Assembly: GCA_039680225.1 (NCBI GenBank)
Contig: JBDKTK010000230.1
Coordinates: forward strand, 1-26,111
DNA length: 26,111 nt
Source: JBDKTK01 sp039680225
GTDB taxonomy: Bacteria; Desulfobacterota; Syntrophia; Syntrophales; UBA4778
Direction: 5' to 3'
The position numbers were made by a program, and so were the translations under genes. The notes beneath the pieces were generated by a model, which made no database searches, was not told the origin of the DNA, and saw only the letters and a list, made by a program, of their open reading frames with translations. Below, in pieces: positions 6,898 through 15,628 of the stretch. Numbering within the stretch: the stretch's first letter is position 1; each line of letters opens with the position of its first letter.

Positions 6898-7934
6898 TAG
6901 TTGACATTACCTGTCCTCATTTTTATTGCCTCTAAGACCTCTTCGACAGAGATCTCATTCATGCAGTTTTTTGTTTCGCAGTGTTTCAAAAAGCACGGGG
7001 CACAGGAGAGGTCCCTTTGAATCACCGTATGGCCTGCTCCGTAAGGTCCCGTCCTGGCCGGGGATGTGGGCCCGAAAACAGCTACGACAGGGGTGTTCAC
7101 GGCAGCGGCAAGGTGCATCGGGCCCGAATCGGTTGTGACCAGCAGGGCGACGCGCCTGTAAAGGGCCGCAAGCTCCCGGAGCGTGGTCATCCCCTCCAGG
7201 TTTATCGAACGCGTTTTCATTTGGGACCTGATACCGGAAATAATCCCGCCGGGACCGCCGGTAAATATAACCTTGCCCCCCAACTCGGCGCCGATCCGGT
7301 CGCAGAGCAGGGCGAATTTGGCATTGTCCCAGAGTTTTGTCTCCCAAAGCGCCTGGGGGCTCACCGCAATGAGCAAATCGCGGCTGGAAATGTTATTTTT
7401 CGCAAACAAAGAGTCTATGTTTTTTTCATTTTCCGCGTCGGGATAGATATTGAATTCCGCCTTTTCGACTATGCATCCCAGGTAACGGGGGAAATCCAGG
7501 TACCGGTCGACGGCGTGCTTGCCCATATCTTCCGGAATTTTCTCGCTGTAAAAAAGCCCGCTCATCTCCTGCATGCTGTCGTATCCAAGTTTTCTGGCGC
7601 CTTTCACCATGAAGGCCAGGACGGCGCTTTTGAAGAGGCCGTGGAAATCAATAACTATGTCATACCTCCGATCCCTTAATATTCGGATAAAGGCGGCGAT
7701 CTCTGAAATGGTTTCTTTTATTTTTTTGAATTTTTTCAGGTTGCCGGCCCAGGCCTTGCGGTCCGATACTATCACCCTGTCCAGGTCGGGATTGTCTTTC
7801 AGGAGATCGGCAGCGGCGCTTTCGACCACCCAGGTGATGCGGGCCCCGGGAAATTTTTTTTTCAGCGCCCGCAGGGACGGCAAGGTATGGATTACATCGC
7901 CGATGGCGCTCAGTTTAATTATCAGTATTTCCAA
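6897..7934 (-). CDS. waaC: Lipopolysaccharide heptosyltransferase I-like (WaaC/RfaC, GT9)
   Basis: A 345-residue GT9 enzyme. The N-terminus EILIIKLSAIGDVIHTLPSLRAL is characteristic of WaaC, which adds the first heptose to Kdo2-lipid A using ADP-L-glycero-D-manno-heptose. The donor-binding block TTDSGPMHLAAAVNTPVVAVFGPTSPARTGPYG is present, and the tail has the cysteine cluster C-x2-C-x4-C-x4-C (6963-7004). The start is TTG at 7934, in place of the usual ATG of MKILIIKLS, with AGGA a few bases upstream. It overlaps the last 20 bases of gmhB, so its translation is probably coupled to that gene, which here contains a stop codon. Heptosyltransferase I is the best assignment; acceptor specificity is inferred. 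Confidence 0.88.
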   Translation of the reverse strand: MEILIIKLSAIGDVIHTLPSLRALKKKFPGARITWVVESAAADLLKDNPDLDRVIVSDRKAWAGNLKKFKKIKETISEIAAFIRILRDRRYDIVIDFHGLFKSAVLAFMVKGARKLGYDSMQEMSGLFYSEKIPEDMGKHAVDRYLDFPRYLGCIVEKAEFNIYPDAENEKNIDSLFAKNNISSRDLLIAVSPQALWETKLWDNAKFALLCDRIGAELGGKVIFTGGPGGIISGIRSQMKTRSINLEGMTTLRELAALYRRVALLVTTDSGPMHLAAAVNTPVVAVFGPTSPARTGPYGAGHTVIQRDLSCAPCFLKHCETKNCMNEISVEEVLEAIKMRTGNVN

Positions 7935-8505
7935 TTTCCTGGTCCCGGATTATCCAATTTGCGGCGTCAAGCAAATCCTCGGCGATATAGTCGGGCTTGC
8001 TCGTTGCCACGACATTCCTGCCATACCCTGTTTTCACCATAACGCCTTTTGCCCCGACCCTCCGGGCAGTGTCCATGTCGCGCGGCATGTCCCCGACCAC
8101 ATAAGACCTCTTCAGGTCAATATCAAAGTCCTCGGCCGCCCTGATCAGCAGCCCCGGATGCGGCTTGCGGCAGGAACACAATTACCGGTAATGCTCGTTT
8201 CCATATCTGGGATGGTGCGGGCAGTAGTACAGGGCATCGAGCCAGGCGCCGCGCTCTTTCATATACTCATTCATCTTGTTGTGGACCGTTAATATGAAGT
8301 CCTCGCTGAAGAAACCCCGTGCGACCCCGGACTGGTTTGTAATGACGATCGCCAGGAACCCTTTCTGCCTCAGAAGCCGGATTGCCTCTGCGGCATTATC
8401 GTAAATTTTCAGTTCTTCCAGGCGGCTGAGGTATCCGACTTCCTCGTTTATCGTTCCGTCCCTGTCCAGAAACACGGCCCTGTTCTTTTTGTCGCTTCCC
8501 GTCAC
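7915..8505 (-). pseudogene. gmhB: D-glycero-D-manno-heptose-1,7-bisphosphate phosphatase GmhB, interrupted by in-frame TAA
   Basis: Two contiguous pieces in the same frame, 8182-8505 (107 codons) and 7915-8181 (88 codons), are separated only by TAA at 8182-8184. Read through, they make a normal-length GmhB of about 196 residues, which removes the C7 phosphate in ADP-heptose synthesis. The HAD motif FLDRDGT (12-18) and VITNQSGVARG are in the first piece; CSCRKPHPG and VVGDMPRDMDTA are in the second. The zinc ligands are split across the stop: Cys95 and His97 before it, Cys110 and Cys112 after it. From memory, E. coli GmhB reads RQVCDC where this gene reads R-stop-LCSC, so the stop sits at a Gln position and needs only CAA to TAA. 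No other decay is seen. The GTG start (8505) overlaps the waaF stop as GTGA. A recent nonsense mutation, a sequence error or readthrough are all possible. Confidence 0.88.
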
Positions 8506-9563
8506 GATATCGCCTGCGCTCCATGTTTGATAAGCATTGCCCTTGCCGCTTCGATAACTTCGGCGGCGCTGATGTCTTCCATACAGCGGAAGTCCGTCGG
8601 GCAGACCTTCCTGAGGCAGGGGCTGCAGGGGACCTCTTTCCTGATAATCACGCTGTTTTTCCCCGGCGGGGGTGTCGTGACAGGGTTGGTCGATCCGTAG
8701 ATGGCCAGGGTGGGCACGCCCAGCGCCCCCGCCACGTGCATAAGGCCGGAATCATTCGTGATGAAGATTGAACAGCGGGAGATGAGGGCAATCGCTTCGG
8801 AAAGGTCCGTCTGCCCCGCAATGTTCACGGCGGTCCCTCCCATAGCTTCCTGGACCGTTTGAGCAACTTCCCTGTCCCCCTTGCTTCCGAATATCATGGC
8901 CCTGGAATTGAAAATCCCCTCGAGCCCTTTTGCGACCGCGCCAAAGCGGCGGGGGAACCACATCTTGGCCGGGCCGTACATGGCGCCGGGGGCCAGGCCG
9001 ACCAGAACCGGCACTTCGGAGAGCCCGCGCTCTTTCAGGCTGCGCTCCGCCTTCTCGGCAACATTTTCAGCACTCAGGGAGATGTCTTTTGAAACCGGCT
9101 TGCACCCAAGCGACATTACCATGTTCAGGTAATAGTCCACCTGGTAGACCGATTTAATCTCTTTTGTCCGGGGGACGGAATGGGTCAGCAGGAAGCCCCT
9201 GCAGTCCGAGTTGTAACCGGCCCTGAGGGGAATGCGCGCCAGCCAGCCCAGGATGGCGGCTTCGATCGCGTTCTGGAGGTATATGGCCAGATCGAACCGC
9301 TCTCTCCTCAATGCCGACGCGAGTTTGAATTTGCCGGCCACACCTTCGTGCTCGCCTGGCTCTTTGAAAAGAAAAATCCTGTCGATATCAGGGCTGAGCT
9401 TGTAGACTTCCGCCACCCAGGGCTTAGCCAGAATATGGATTTCGGCGGACGGAAATGACTTGCGGATCGATGCAATCGCGGGGAGCGTCATTACGGCATC
9501 CCCGATCCAGTTTGTCCCCCTGATCAGGATCTTTTTGGCATTTTTTAAAGCAGCGATTCCCAT
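8502..9563 (-). CDS. waaF: Lipopolysaccharide heptosyltransferase II-like (WaaF/RfaF, GT9)
   Basis: A 353-residue GT9 enzyme. KKILIRGTNWIGDAVMTLPAI near the N-terminus is the WaaF signature, and TNDSGLMHVAGALGVPTLAIYGSTNP is its donor-binding block. WaaF adds the second L-glycero-D-manno-heptose to the inner core at the cytoplasmic face. A C-terminal cysteine cluster C-x2-C-x4-C-x5-C (8583-8627) echoes the other two GT9 proteins in the window. The ATG directly follows the stop of the acyltransferase gene (TAAATG), and its own stop overlaps the gmhB GTG start. This gives an acyltransferase-waaF-gmhB-waaC block that links lipid A completion to core assembly. Confidence 0.92.
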   Translation of the reverse strand: MGIAALKNAKKILIRGTNWIGDAVMTLPAIASIRKSFPSAEIHILAKPWVAEVYKLSPDIDRIFLFKEPGEHEGVAGKFKLASALRRERFDLAIYLQNAIEAAILGWLARIPLRAGYNSDCRGFLLTHSVPRTKEIKSVYQVDYYLNMVMSLGCKPVSKDISLSAENVAEKAERSLKERGLSEVPVLVGLAPGAMYGPAKMWFPRRFGAVAKGLEGIFNSRAMIFGSKGDREVAQTVQEAMGGTAVNIAGQTDLSEAIALISRCSIFITNDSGLMHVAGALGVPTLAIYGSTNPVTTPPPGKNSVIIRKEVPCSPCLRKVCPTDFRCMEDISAAEVIEAARAMLIKHGAQAIS

Positions 9564-10496
9564 TTAGGGTTCAACCTGGTTGAGTTTGGTCTTCCACCGC
9601 TGGTGGATCCAGAACCATTGGTCGGGGTATTTTCTGACTATACTCTCGACAACGTCAGTGAATTTTTGCGTATTGGCGATCAGGTCCTGTTCGAAGTTGC
9701 CCGTGGAAATGACTTCCACCGGTTCGATGACGAACTTGTATTTGCCGTCATCTTTTCTGAACAGGTATCCGGCTACGACAGAGGCGCCGGTCCTGAGGGC
9801 CATGTATGCCGTGCCGGGGGATGTGCATGCGGGCCTGTTGAAGAAATCGACAAAGACCCCCTCGCCGGCGGAGACATTCTGGTCATTGAGAATGCCCATG
9901 ACCTTGCCTTCCTTGAGCAGCCTCCTTACCACTTTTGTCGCGCCCTCTTTCGGAATGAGGAAGTTCCCTTTGTGCGTCCTCATCCAGGCTACCACGTCTT
10001 CTAAAACCGGGCTGTCCAGGGGCCGGTAGATGATGTACATGGGGCCGGACGCCAGCGGGATGGCGGCCGTCATCAGTTCCCAGTTGCCGAAGTGGGCGAC
10101 TATTGACAGGACGCCTTTGCCTTGTGCTTTCGCCCTCTCCAGGTTCTCCAGTCCTTCGAACTCCACCCATTTGTGCAGATTTCCTGCGTCGATAAAAGGG
10201 ATCTCGAAAAAATCCGCCATGGTCAGGGCGATGTTCCTGTATACGCCCAGGGCGATCCGTTTGAGTTCCCAGATGCTTTTCTCCGGGTAGGAGTTTTTCA
10301 GATTGTGCAGGGCGATCATCCTCTGTCTTGAAGAGATATGATAGAAAAGGCGAAAAAGGCCTCTGAAGAGCATCCTTCTGAGCGGAAGGGGGATGGCCTT
10401 GAAAGCCAGGACGATGACCCTGGTGGCCCTTGTCTTTCTACTCTGAAAAACCCCGTTCCCAGGCATGTGGATAATAGCGGACATTTCCTTCTTCAC
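9564..10496 (-). CDS. Lipid A late acyltransferase, LpxL/HtrB family
   Basis: A 310-residue lysophospholipid acyltransferase of the LpxL/LpxM family, which adds secondary acyl chains to lipid A at the inner membrane. The catalytic H-x4-E motif is VAHFGNWE, with His135 and Glu140. FLIPKEGATKVVRRLLKEGKVMGILNDQNV and the C-terminal DQWFWIHQRWK are also typical of the family. The N-terminal basic and hydrophobic stretch (about 22-52) fits a membrane-anchoring helix. It starts with GTG overlapping the lpxK stop as GTGA. Only one such acyltransferase is present here, so whether it acts like LpxL or LpxM cannot be decided. Chain specificity is not readable from sequence. Confidence 0.9.
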   Translation of the reverse strand: MKKEMSAIIHMPGNGVFQSRKTRATRVIVLAFKAIPLPLRRMLFRGLFRLFYHISSRQRMIALHNLKNSYPEKSIWELKRIALGVYRNIALTMADFFEIPFIDAGNLHKWVEFEGLENLERAKAQGKGVLSIVAHFGNWELMTAAIPLASGPMYIIYRPLDSPVLEDVVAWMRTHKGNFLIPKEGATKVVRRLLKEGKVMGILNDQNVSAGEGVFVDFFNRPACTSPGTAYMALRTGASVVAGYLFRKDDGKYKFVIEPVEVISTGNFEQDLIANTQKFTDVVESIVRKYPDQWFWIHQRWKTKLNQVEP

Positions 10497-11569
10497 CTGG
10501 ACAATCCTGCCAAAAGCCAGCCGGAGAATTCGGGATTATCTATTTCCATTTTAATTCGCAAAGTAAACAACCCGGGGAAGCCCGCGTTTCCCAGTTTGAT
10601 CCGGTCTTTGTCCGTGGTCAGGACTATGTCCGGGGACTTGTCGCGGGATTTACCGATCAAGTAATCTATATCCTGTGGAGTATACCTGTGGTGGTCCGGG
10701 AATTCCTTAAAAAAAACAAGCTCCCCCCCCAGCTTTTCAATAAGGGCGCGGAATGATCCGGGGCCGGCAATGCCGCAAAAGGCCGCGACCCTCTTCCCCG
10801 AGATGAACGATACGGGGCGGTCCTCGCCGGTCGAATGATCAACAACACATTCGGGTTCGTGCCGCGCGCGCACTATCTTTTTCCGGGGGAACTGTTTTCT
10901 GAGCATTGTTTCGCAGGGGACGGAATCCGAATCAGACCTGGTAAGGACGAGCAAATCGGCCCTTTCAAGGGACCCGGGTTGTTCCCGCAACGGCCCCCTC
11001 GGCAGCACGAACCCGTTTCCAAAGGGCCTCGCCGCATCAAGGAGCGCTATATCAATGTCCCGGTGCAGGCAGCGGTGCTGGAATCCGTCGTCAAGGATCA
11101 GCACGTCAGCGCCCAGTTTCTCAACGGCAATTTTTCCTGCCGCATACCTGTCCGCGTTGGTCAGGACCGGGACGTCTTCCAGGATGCCGGCAATCAGGCA
11201 TGGCTCATCGCCCGCCTGGTCCGGCGTACCGAACAGCTGCTTTCCATCGGACACAATATTTGTCTTACCGGTGCTCTCCCCGCCGTAACCCCGGCTCAAC
11301 ACGGCCGGTCTGAAGCCTTTGCTTTTCAGAAATTCTGCAATCATGATCGCCATGGGAGTCTTCCCGGTACCGCCAACGGTAATATTGCCGATGCTGATGA
11401 CCTTGCAGCCGAGCCTGCGGGTTTTGAAAAATCCCGACTTAAAGCAGAAATTCCGGAGAGACAAGGCCAGGGAGTAAAAAACTGAAATACCTGAAAGGAG
11501 CATGATCAGGAATCCGCCCGATTCTTTTCCGGACCATACCTGGAGTATTTTTTGTCTGAGTTTCAGCAT
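10493..11569 (-). CDS. lpxK: Tetraacyldisaccharide 4'-kinase LpxK
   Basis: A 358-residue kinase that phosphorylates the 4' position of the lipid A disaccharide at the inner membrane. A hydrophobic N-terminal helix (about 19-40) precedes the characteristic VISIGNITVGGTGKTP segment, whose P-loop GGTGKTP spans 66-72. LILDDGFQH follows in the middle and VLTTDKDRIKL near the C-terminus; both are LpxK hallmarks. Length is slightly above the E. coli enzyme. It lies 21 bases after msbA and overlaps the acyltransferase gene as GTGA. Many relatives have the Kdo transferase gene waaA beside lpxK; it is absent here. Confidence 0.94.
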   Translation of the reverse strand: MLKLRQKILQVWSGKESGGFLIMLLSGISVFYSLALSLRNFCFKSGFFKTRRLGCKVISIGNITVGGTGKTPMAIMIAEFLKSKGFRPAVLSRGYGGESTGKTNIVSDGKQLFGTPDQAGDEPCLIAGILEDVPVLTNADRYAAGKIAVEKLGADVLILDDGFQHRCLHRDIDIALLDAARPFGNGFVLPRGPLREQPGSLERADLLVLTRSDSDSVPCETMLRKQFPRKKIVRARHEPECVVDHSTGEDRPVSFISGKRVAAFCGIAGPGSFRALIEKLGGELVFFKEFPDHHRYTPQDIDYLIGKSRDKSPDIVLTTDKDRIKLGNAGFPGLFTLRIKMEIDNPEFSGWLLAGLSR

Positions 11570-11590
11570 GTCCGGCCAAATCAGGACTGA

Positions 11591-13318
11591 CTATTCCTCC
11601 TGCGTCTGGAACTGCAGGTTGTATAATTTAAAATATGCGCCCTGTTTCTCCAGGAGAGAATCGTGAGTGCCTTCTTCGACAATCCGTCCATCAATAATGA
11701 CAATGATCCTGTCGGCGTTCCTGATCGTGGAGAGGCGGTGGGCGATCACCAGGGTTGTCCTGCCTTTCATCAGCTTGTCGAGGGCTTCCTGGACTTCCAA
11801 CTCGGCCTCGGTATCCAGGGATGATGTCGCCTCATCCAGGATCAGGATGGGGGCGTTTTTCAGCAGGGCCCTTGCTATCGAAATCCTCTGCCTTTCCCCG
11901 CCGGAGAGTTTGACCCCCTGCTCGCCGATAAAGGTGTCGTAGCCGTCAGGGAGTTTCATTATAAACTCGTGGGCATTGGCCGCTTTTGCCGCCTTGATTA
12001 TGTCCTCATCGCCTTTATTGATATCGCCGTATGCTATATTGTGCTTTACGGTGTCGTTGAAAAGGATTGTCTGCTGGGTAACTATTCCTATCTGCCCGCG
12101 CAGCGATTTCAGGGTGACATCCCTGATATCGTGGCCGTCGATCCTGATACAGCCCGAATCGATATCGTAGAAACGCGGGATAAGGTTTACCAGAGTTGTC
12201 TTGCCGCCGCCGCTCATCCCCACAAAAGCGACCATTTCTCCCGCCTTTATCTCAATGTTGATGCCTTTCAGGATTGGTTCGTCCTCATAGCTGAAATTGA
12301 CCGAATCCAGGCTGATCCCGCGGGATATGGTCGGCAGTTCGATGGCATTGTCCCTGTCGCGGATTTCGGGTACGGTATCAAGTATACTGAGCACTCTTTC
12401 CGCTCCCGCCAATCCCTGCTGAATTGTATTATTCACATTTGTCAATCTTTTAACGGGCTCGTAAAGCATCAGGAGGGCCGCCAGGAACGAGAAGAAAGTG
12501 CCGGGCGTGGAAGTCTGGTTTATGACCTGATAGCCGCCGTAAAAAACAATCACCGCAATGCCTATCCCGCCCAGGAATTCCATCATGGGGCTCGAGATTG
12601 CCCTTATGACCACGGATTTCATCGTCAGCCTGAACAGGCGCTCATTCTCTTTGGCAAACCTCCTGTTTTCATGTTCTTCCATGCCGAAGGCTTTGACTAT
12701 CCGGCTCCCGGTGATTGTTTCCTGCAGAAGAGAGGTAAGGCTTGCCAGGGTCACCTGCGTACTTGATGAAATCCTTCTCATCCGTTTACCGAATTCGGAA
12801 ATAGGATATATGGTCAAAGGAAAGACCAGCATGGCAACCATTGCAAGTTTCCAGTCCTGGTAAAATACCACAAACAACAGGCCTATGAGTGTGAATGTGT
12901 CCTTAAGAATGCTCGTGACCGCCTCTGAGACCGCTCCCTGGATGAGATTGATATCGTTTGTGATCCTTGACATCAAGGTTCCGGTCGGGTTCTTTGTGAA
13001 AAACGACAGAGGCTGGGTCTGGATATGATAGTAAAGGGCATTCCTCAGGTCCGTTATTATCCTCTGGCCTATATGGCTCATTAATACGGTCTGCCCGTAA
13101 CTCGCGGCCCCTTTCAGCAGGTAAACAACAATGACCGCCAGCGGCACCCATTTCAAGGATGATGCATCCTTGTTCATAAAGATATCGTCCAGCACCGGCT
13201 TTATAAGAAAAGCGAGCAATGAAGTTGTCGCTCCCACTATGATCATGCACAGCATGGCCAGCAGGAATTTCATCCAGTGAGGTTTGGCGAGGATTAACAC
13301 CCTGTTATACAGGCTCAT
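11591..13318 (-). CDS. msbA: Lipid A export ABC transporter MsbA
   Basis: A 575-residue half-transporter with a membrane domain (about 1-310, six predicted helices) followed by an ABC ATPase. The ATPase shows Walker A GMSGGGKTT (367-375), the LSGGERQRISIARALL signature (from 471), Walker B ILILDEATSSLD (from 491) and the switch His in VIAHRLSTI. MsbA dimers flip lipid A-core across the inner membrane. The start overlaps the GT4 gene's stop as ATGA, and lpxK follows after 21 bases. The msbA-lpxK order is the conserved one. Generic multidrug exporters share this architecture, but the lipid A context makes MsbA the clear choice. Confidence 0.93.
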   Translation of the reverse strand: MSLYNRVLILAKPHWMKFLLAMLCMIIVGATTSLLAFLIKPVLDDIFMNKDASSLKWVPLAVIVVYLLKGAASYGQTVLMSHIGQRIITDLRNALYYHIQTQPLSFFTKNPTGTLMSRITNDINLIQGAVSEAVTSILKDTFTLIGLLFVVFYQDWKLAMVAMLVFPLTIYPISEFGKRMRRISSSTQVTLASLTSLLQETITGSRIVKAFGMEEHENRRFAKENERLFRLTMKSVVIRAISSPMMEFLGGIGIAVIVFYGGYQVINQTSTPGTFFSFLAALLMLYEPVKRLTNVNNTIQQGLAGAERVLSILDTVPEIRDRDNAIELPTISRGISLDSVNFSYEDEPILKGINIEIKAGEMVAFVGMSGGGKTTLVNLIPRFYDIDSGCIRIDGHDIRDVTLKSLRGQIGIVTQQTILFNDTVKHNIAYGDINKGDEDIIKAAKAANAHEFIMKLPDGYDTFIGEQGVKLSGGERQRISIARALLKNAPILILDEATSSLDTEAELEVQEALDKLMKGRTTLVIAHRLSTIRNADRIIVIIDGRIVEEGTHDSLLEKQGAYFKLYNLQFQTQEE

Positions 13319-14469
13319 CTCTTGCTCTTTATCTCCAATATTTCCCGGTAGAGCCTCTCGGTTTTCCGGGCCGTTTCCTTCCAGGTGCAGCCTTCGGCGG
13401 TACGGAATGCATTTTCAGACATGGCGTCCAGGTTATTTGCGGCAATTCTCAACTTTTCCGCCACTTCATCCGGTCCCGCCTGGCAGCTTATCAGAAATCC
13501 GTTCACTCCTCCGGCGACCAGGTCCCGGGCGCCGACCCGGTCGGTGATCACTACCGGCAGGGAGGCGGCCATTGCCTCCAGGACGGACATGCCGAAGGTA
13601 TCAAATTTCGACAGCATTGAAAAGACATCGCTGGCCTGGTAAATGCCCGCCATTTTCTCTTTCCCGACTACCCCGGCGAAGATGACATCCTGTCCGATAC
13701 CGAGTTCGTTTGCTATTCTGCCGTATTTCTTCAGGTTTCCCTTTCCCGCTACGAGGAGCCGGAATTTTTTTTCGGGGGCCAGCTTTTTAAGCCTGCCGAC
13801 GGACTGCATCAGCAGATCGAGGCCTTTCAACTCAAAGTTCATGGAAACGAACAGGATGAGCACTTCGCCCTCATTCACTCCGAAGGACTGCCTGGTCTGC
13901 GCGCGGCTTCTTTTCCCTTTTTGAAAGCGCTCGATGTCCACCCCGGGGTGGACGACCGAAACTTTGCCCTCGTCCGCCTGGGGATATTCCTCCAAAAGGG
14001 TCTGCTTCACAAGGTCTGAAACTACGGCGAAACGGGAGCAATTCCCTCCCAGGATCAGGGATTCATCGACAAAAACCGTTGCCCGGTCGAAAAGGCTCAT
14101 CGCTTTGCGCCGCACCTCGCGCACCCAGTACCTGTGGGGGACGCCGTGCATTGTGAACAGGTCGGCCCTGAAGATCCTGTCATGGGTGTGGACGATATCG
14201 AATGCGCCCGCCTTTTCGATCTGCGCCCGGGCAAACCGGGCAAAGCTTACTGTCGTCAGGAATCTGGGGAAAGTAATGACCGGGACCTTATGGAACGTAA
14301 TTCGGTCGCCGGCCGGGACCCATTTGTTTGCGAACACATGGACTTCGTAACCGGGGTCGCCGGCAATGCGGCTGCTCAATTCCCCGGCAAACTGCTCGGC
14401 GCCGCCGACCAGCCCGAATTTGGGGATCACCACGGCAATCCGTTTGCTTTTCCGCCCTGGTCCGGTCAT
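13315..14469 (-). CDS. GT4-family glycosyltransferase (WaaG-like, LPS core)
   Basis: A 384-residue GT-B retaining glycosyltransferase of family 4. The N-terminus RIAVVIPKFGLVGGAEQFAGEL has the glycine-rich loop of the family. The second domain carries VSVVHPGVDIERF, LILFVSMNFELKGLDLLM and the donor-binding block KFDTFGMSVLEAMAASLPVV. In that block the usual first Glu of the E-x7-E motif is replaced by Asp. Sugar and acceptor cannot be read from sequence; WaaG, which adds the first core hexose, is the nearest guess. It starts five bases from the lpxB stop and overlaps msbA by four bases, so it is embedded between lipid A synthesis and export, consistent with a core sugar being added before flipping. 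Confidence 0.86.
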   Translation of the reverse strand: MTGPGRKSKRIAVVIPKFGLVGGAEQFAGELSSRIAGDPGYEVHVFANKWVPAGDRITFHKVPVITFPRFLTTVSFARFARAQIEKAGAFDIVHTHDRIFRADLFTMHGVPHRYWVREVRRKAMSLFDRATVFVDESLILGGNCSRFAVVSDLVKQTLLEEYPQADEGKVSVVHPGVDIERFQKGKRSRAQTRQSFGVNEGEVLILFVSMNFELKGLDLLMQSVGRLKKLAPEKKFRLLVAGKGNLKKYGRIANELGIGQDVIFAGVVGKEKMAGIYQASDVFSMLSKFDTFGMSVLEAMAASLPVVITDRVGARDLVAGGVNGFLISCQAGPDEVAEKLRIAANNLDAMSENAFRTAEGCTWKETARKTERLYREILEIKSKR

Positions 14470-14473
14470 CTGT

Positions 14474-15628
14474 TCAGCCCAGCAGCCCGCAGGCGATCCG
14501 GGCGGCCCTTTCCGAGGCCCCGGGTTGGCCCAGTTTGGTCCTAACCTCTTTAAGACCGGCCCTTATCTGCGCCGCCCTGTCCGGGTCCTCAATTATGGAT
14601 AGCATCTCAGAGGCGATCCTTTGGGGGTTCATATCGTCCTGGAGCAATTCCGGGACAATCACCCGGCCGGCGATGATGTTGACCAAGCTTACACATTTCA
14701 CATTTATCAGGTGTTTGCCAGCAAAATACGTCAGGGGAGAGACCCTGTACAGAACGACCATGGGCGTGCCGAGGAGGGCTGTCTCCAGGGTTGCCGTCCC
14801 GGAAGCCACCATTGCCGCATCAGCCCCCTTTATCCGGGAGTAAATGCCTTCCCGGACTATCTCTATTTCCAGGGGGCATTTTGCCAGGAGTTCATCAACA
14901 ATCTTTTTATCAATCGTTTCCGCCAGCGGCAGGAAAAAGCTGGTCCGTTTTGAAATCTGCCTGCTCAGGATTTCCGCTGATTCCAGTATGACCGGCAGGA
15001 TTGTCCTGATTTCACCCTCGCGGCTGCCCGGCAGCAGTCCGATCCGGCAGCTGTCGTTCTCGCGGGGGGCAGCCGGTATGTTTTCATCTATGATATCGAG
15101 CAGCGGATGGCCGACAAACTCGGCAGCCATGCCGTATTCAGCATACACCGCGGGCTCAAAAGGAAGAATAGCGGCCATTTTGCGGACAATCTTTTTCAGG
15201 GTCCGTATCCTGCTTTTCCGCCAGGCCCATACCTGGGGGCTGATGTAATAAAAAACCGGCACCCCCGCCCTGAAGGCCGACTTTGCCAGGGGAATATTGA
15301 AATCCGGGTAATCGACAAGGATGACCAGATCGGGTTTGGATTCCCTGATAATTGCCTTGAGCTGAAACAGCACGCCCAGGATGTGCCGGAGTTTTGATCC
15401 CACTTCCGTCAGGCCGACTACGCCCATCTCGGAACAGTGCGCGATTAAATCCACACCGGCCTCCCTGAGCCTGTTTCCGCCTACGCCCGCAAATGACAGC
15501 CCGGGATGGATGCTGTTCATGGCCCGGACCAGGTTGGAGCCATGCAGGTCGCCGGAAGCCTCCCCGGCGACTATTATTATCCTCTTGAAACCTTTCGAGT
15601 CGAAAACTTTTTTAGAGGCAACTGTCAT
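14474..15628 (-). CDS. lpxB: Lipid-A-disaccharide synthase LpxB
   Basis: About 384 residues of a GT19 glycosyltransferase that joins lipid X to UDP-2,3-diacylglucosamine (or the 3-amino analogue) at the membrane surface. IIIVAGEASGDLHGSNLVRAM near the start is diagnostic, and YYISPQVWAWRKSRI and GLLPGSREGEI follow. I take the ATG at 15628. An in-frame GTG at 15640 would add four residues, and neither has a clear ribosome site. Either start overlaps the end of gnnB by 17-29 bases. It sits directly after gnnA-gnnB, so it probably receives 2,3-diamino sugar substrates. Confidence 0.93.
   Translation of the reverse strand: MTVASKKVFDSKGFKRIIIVAGEASGDLHGSNLVRAMNSIHPGLSFAGVGGNRLREAGVDLIAHCSEMGVVGLTEVGSKLRHILGVLFQLKAIIRESKPDLVILVDYPDFNIPLAKSAFRAGVPVFYYISPQVWAWRKSRIRTLKKIVRKMAAILPFEPAVYAEYGMAAEFVGHPLLDIIDENIPAAPRENDSCRIGLLPGSREGEIRTILPVILESAEILSRQISKRTSFFLPLAETIDKKIVDELLAKCPLEIEIVREGIYSRIKGADAAMVASGTATLETALLGTPMVVLYRVSPLTYFAGKHLINVKCVSLVNIIAGRVIVPELLQDDMNPQRIASEMLSIIEDPDRAAQIRAGLKEVRTKLGQPGASERAARIACGLLG

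Noticed and set aside
7915..8505. A frameshift as the cause of the broken gmhB, or recoding of the stop as selenocysteine or pyrrolysine
   Set aside because: Both halves are in the same frame, so no shift is needed. The stop is TAA, whereas selenocysteine uses TGA and pyrrolysine uses TAG.
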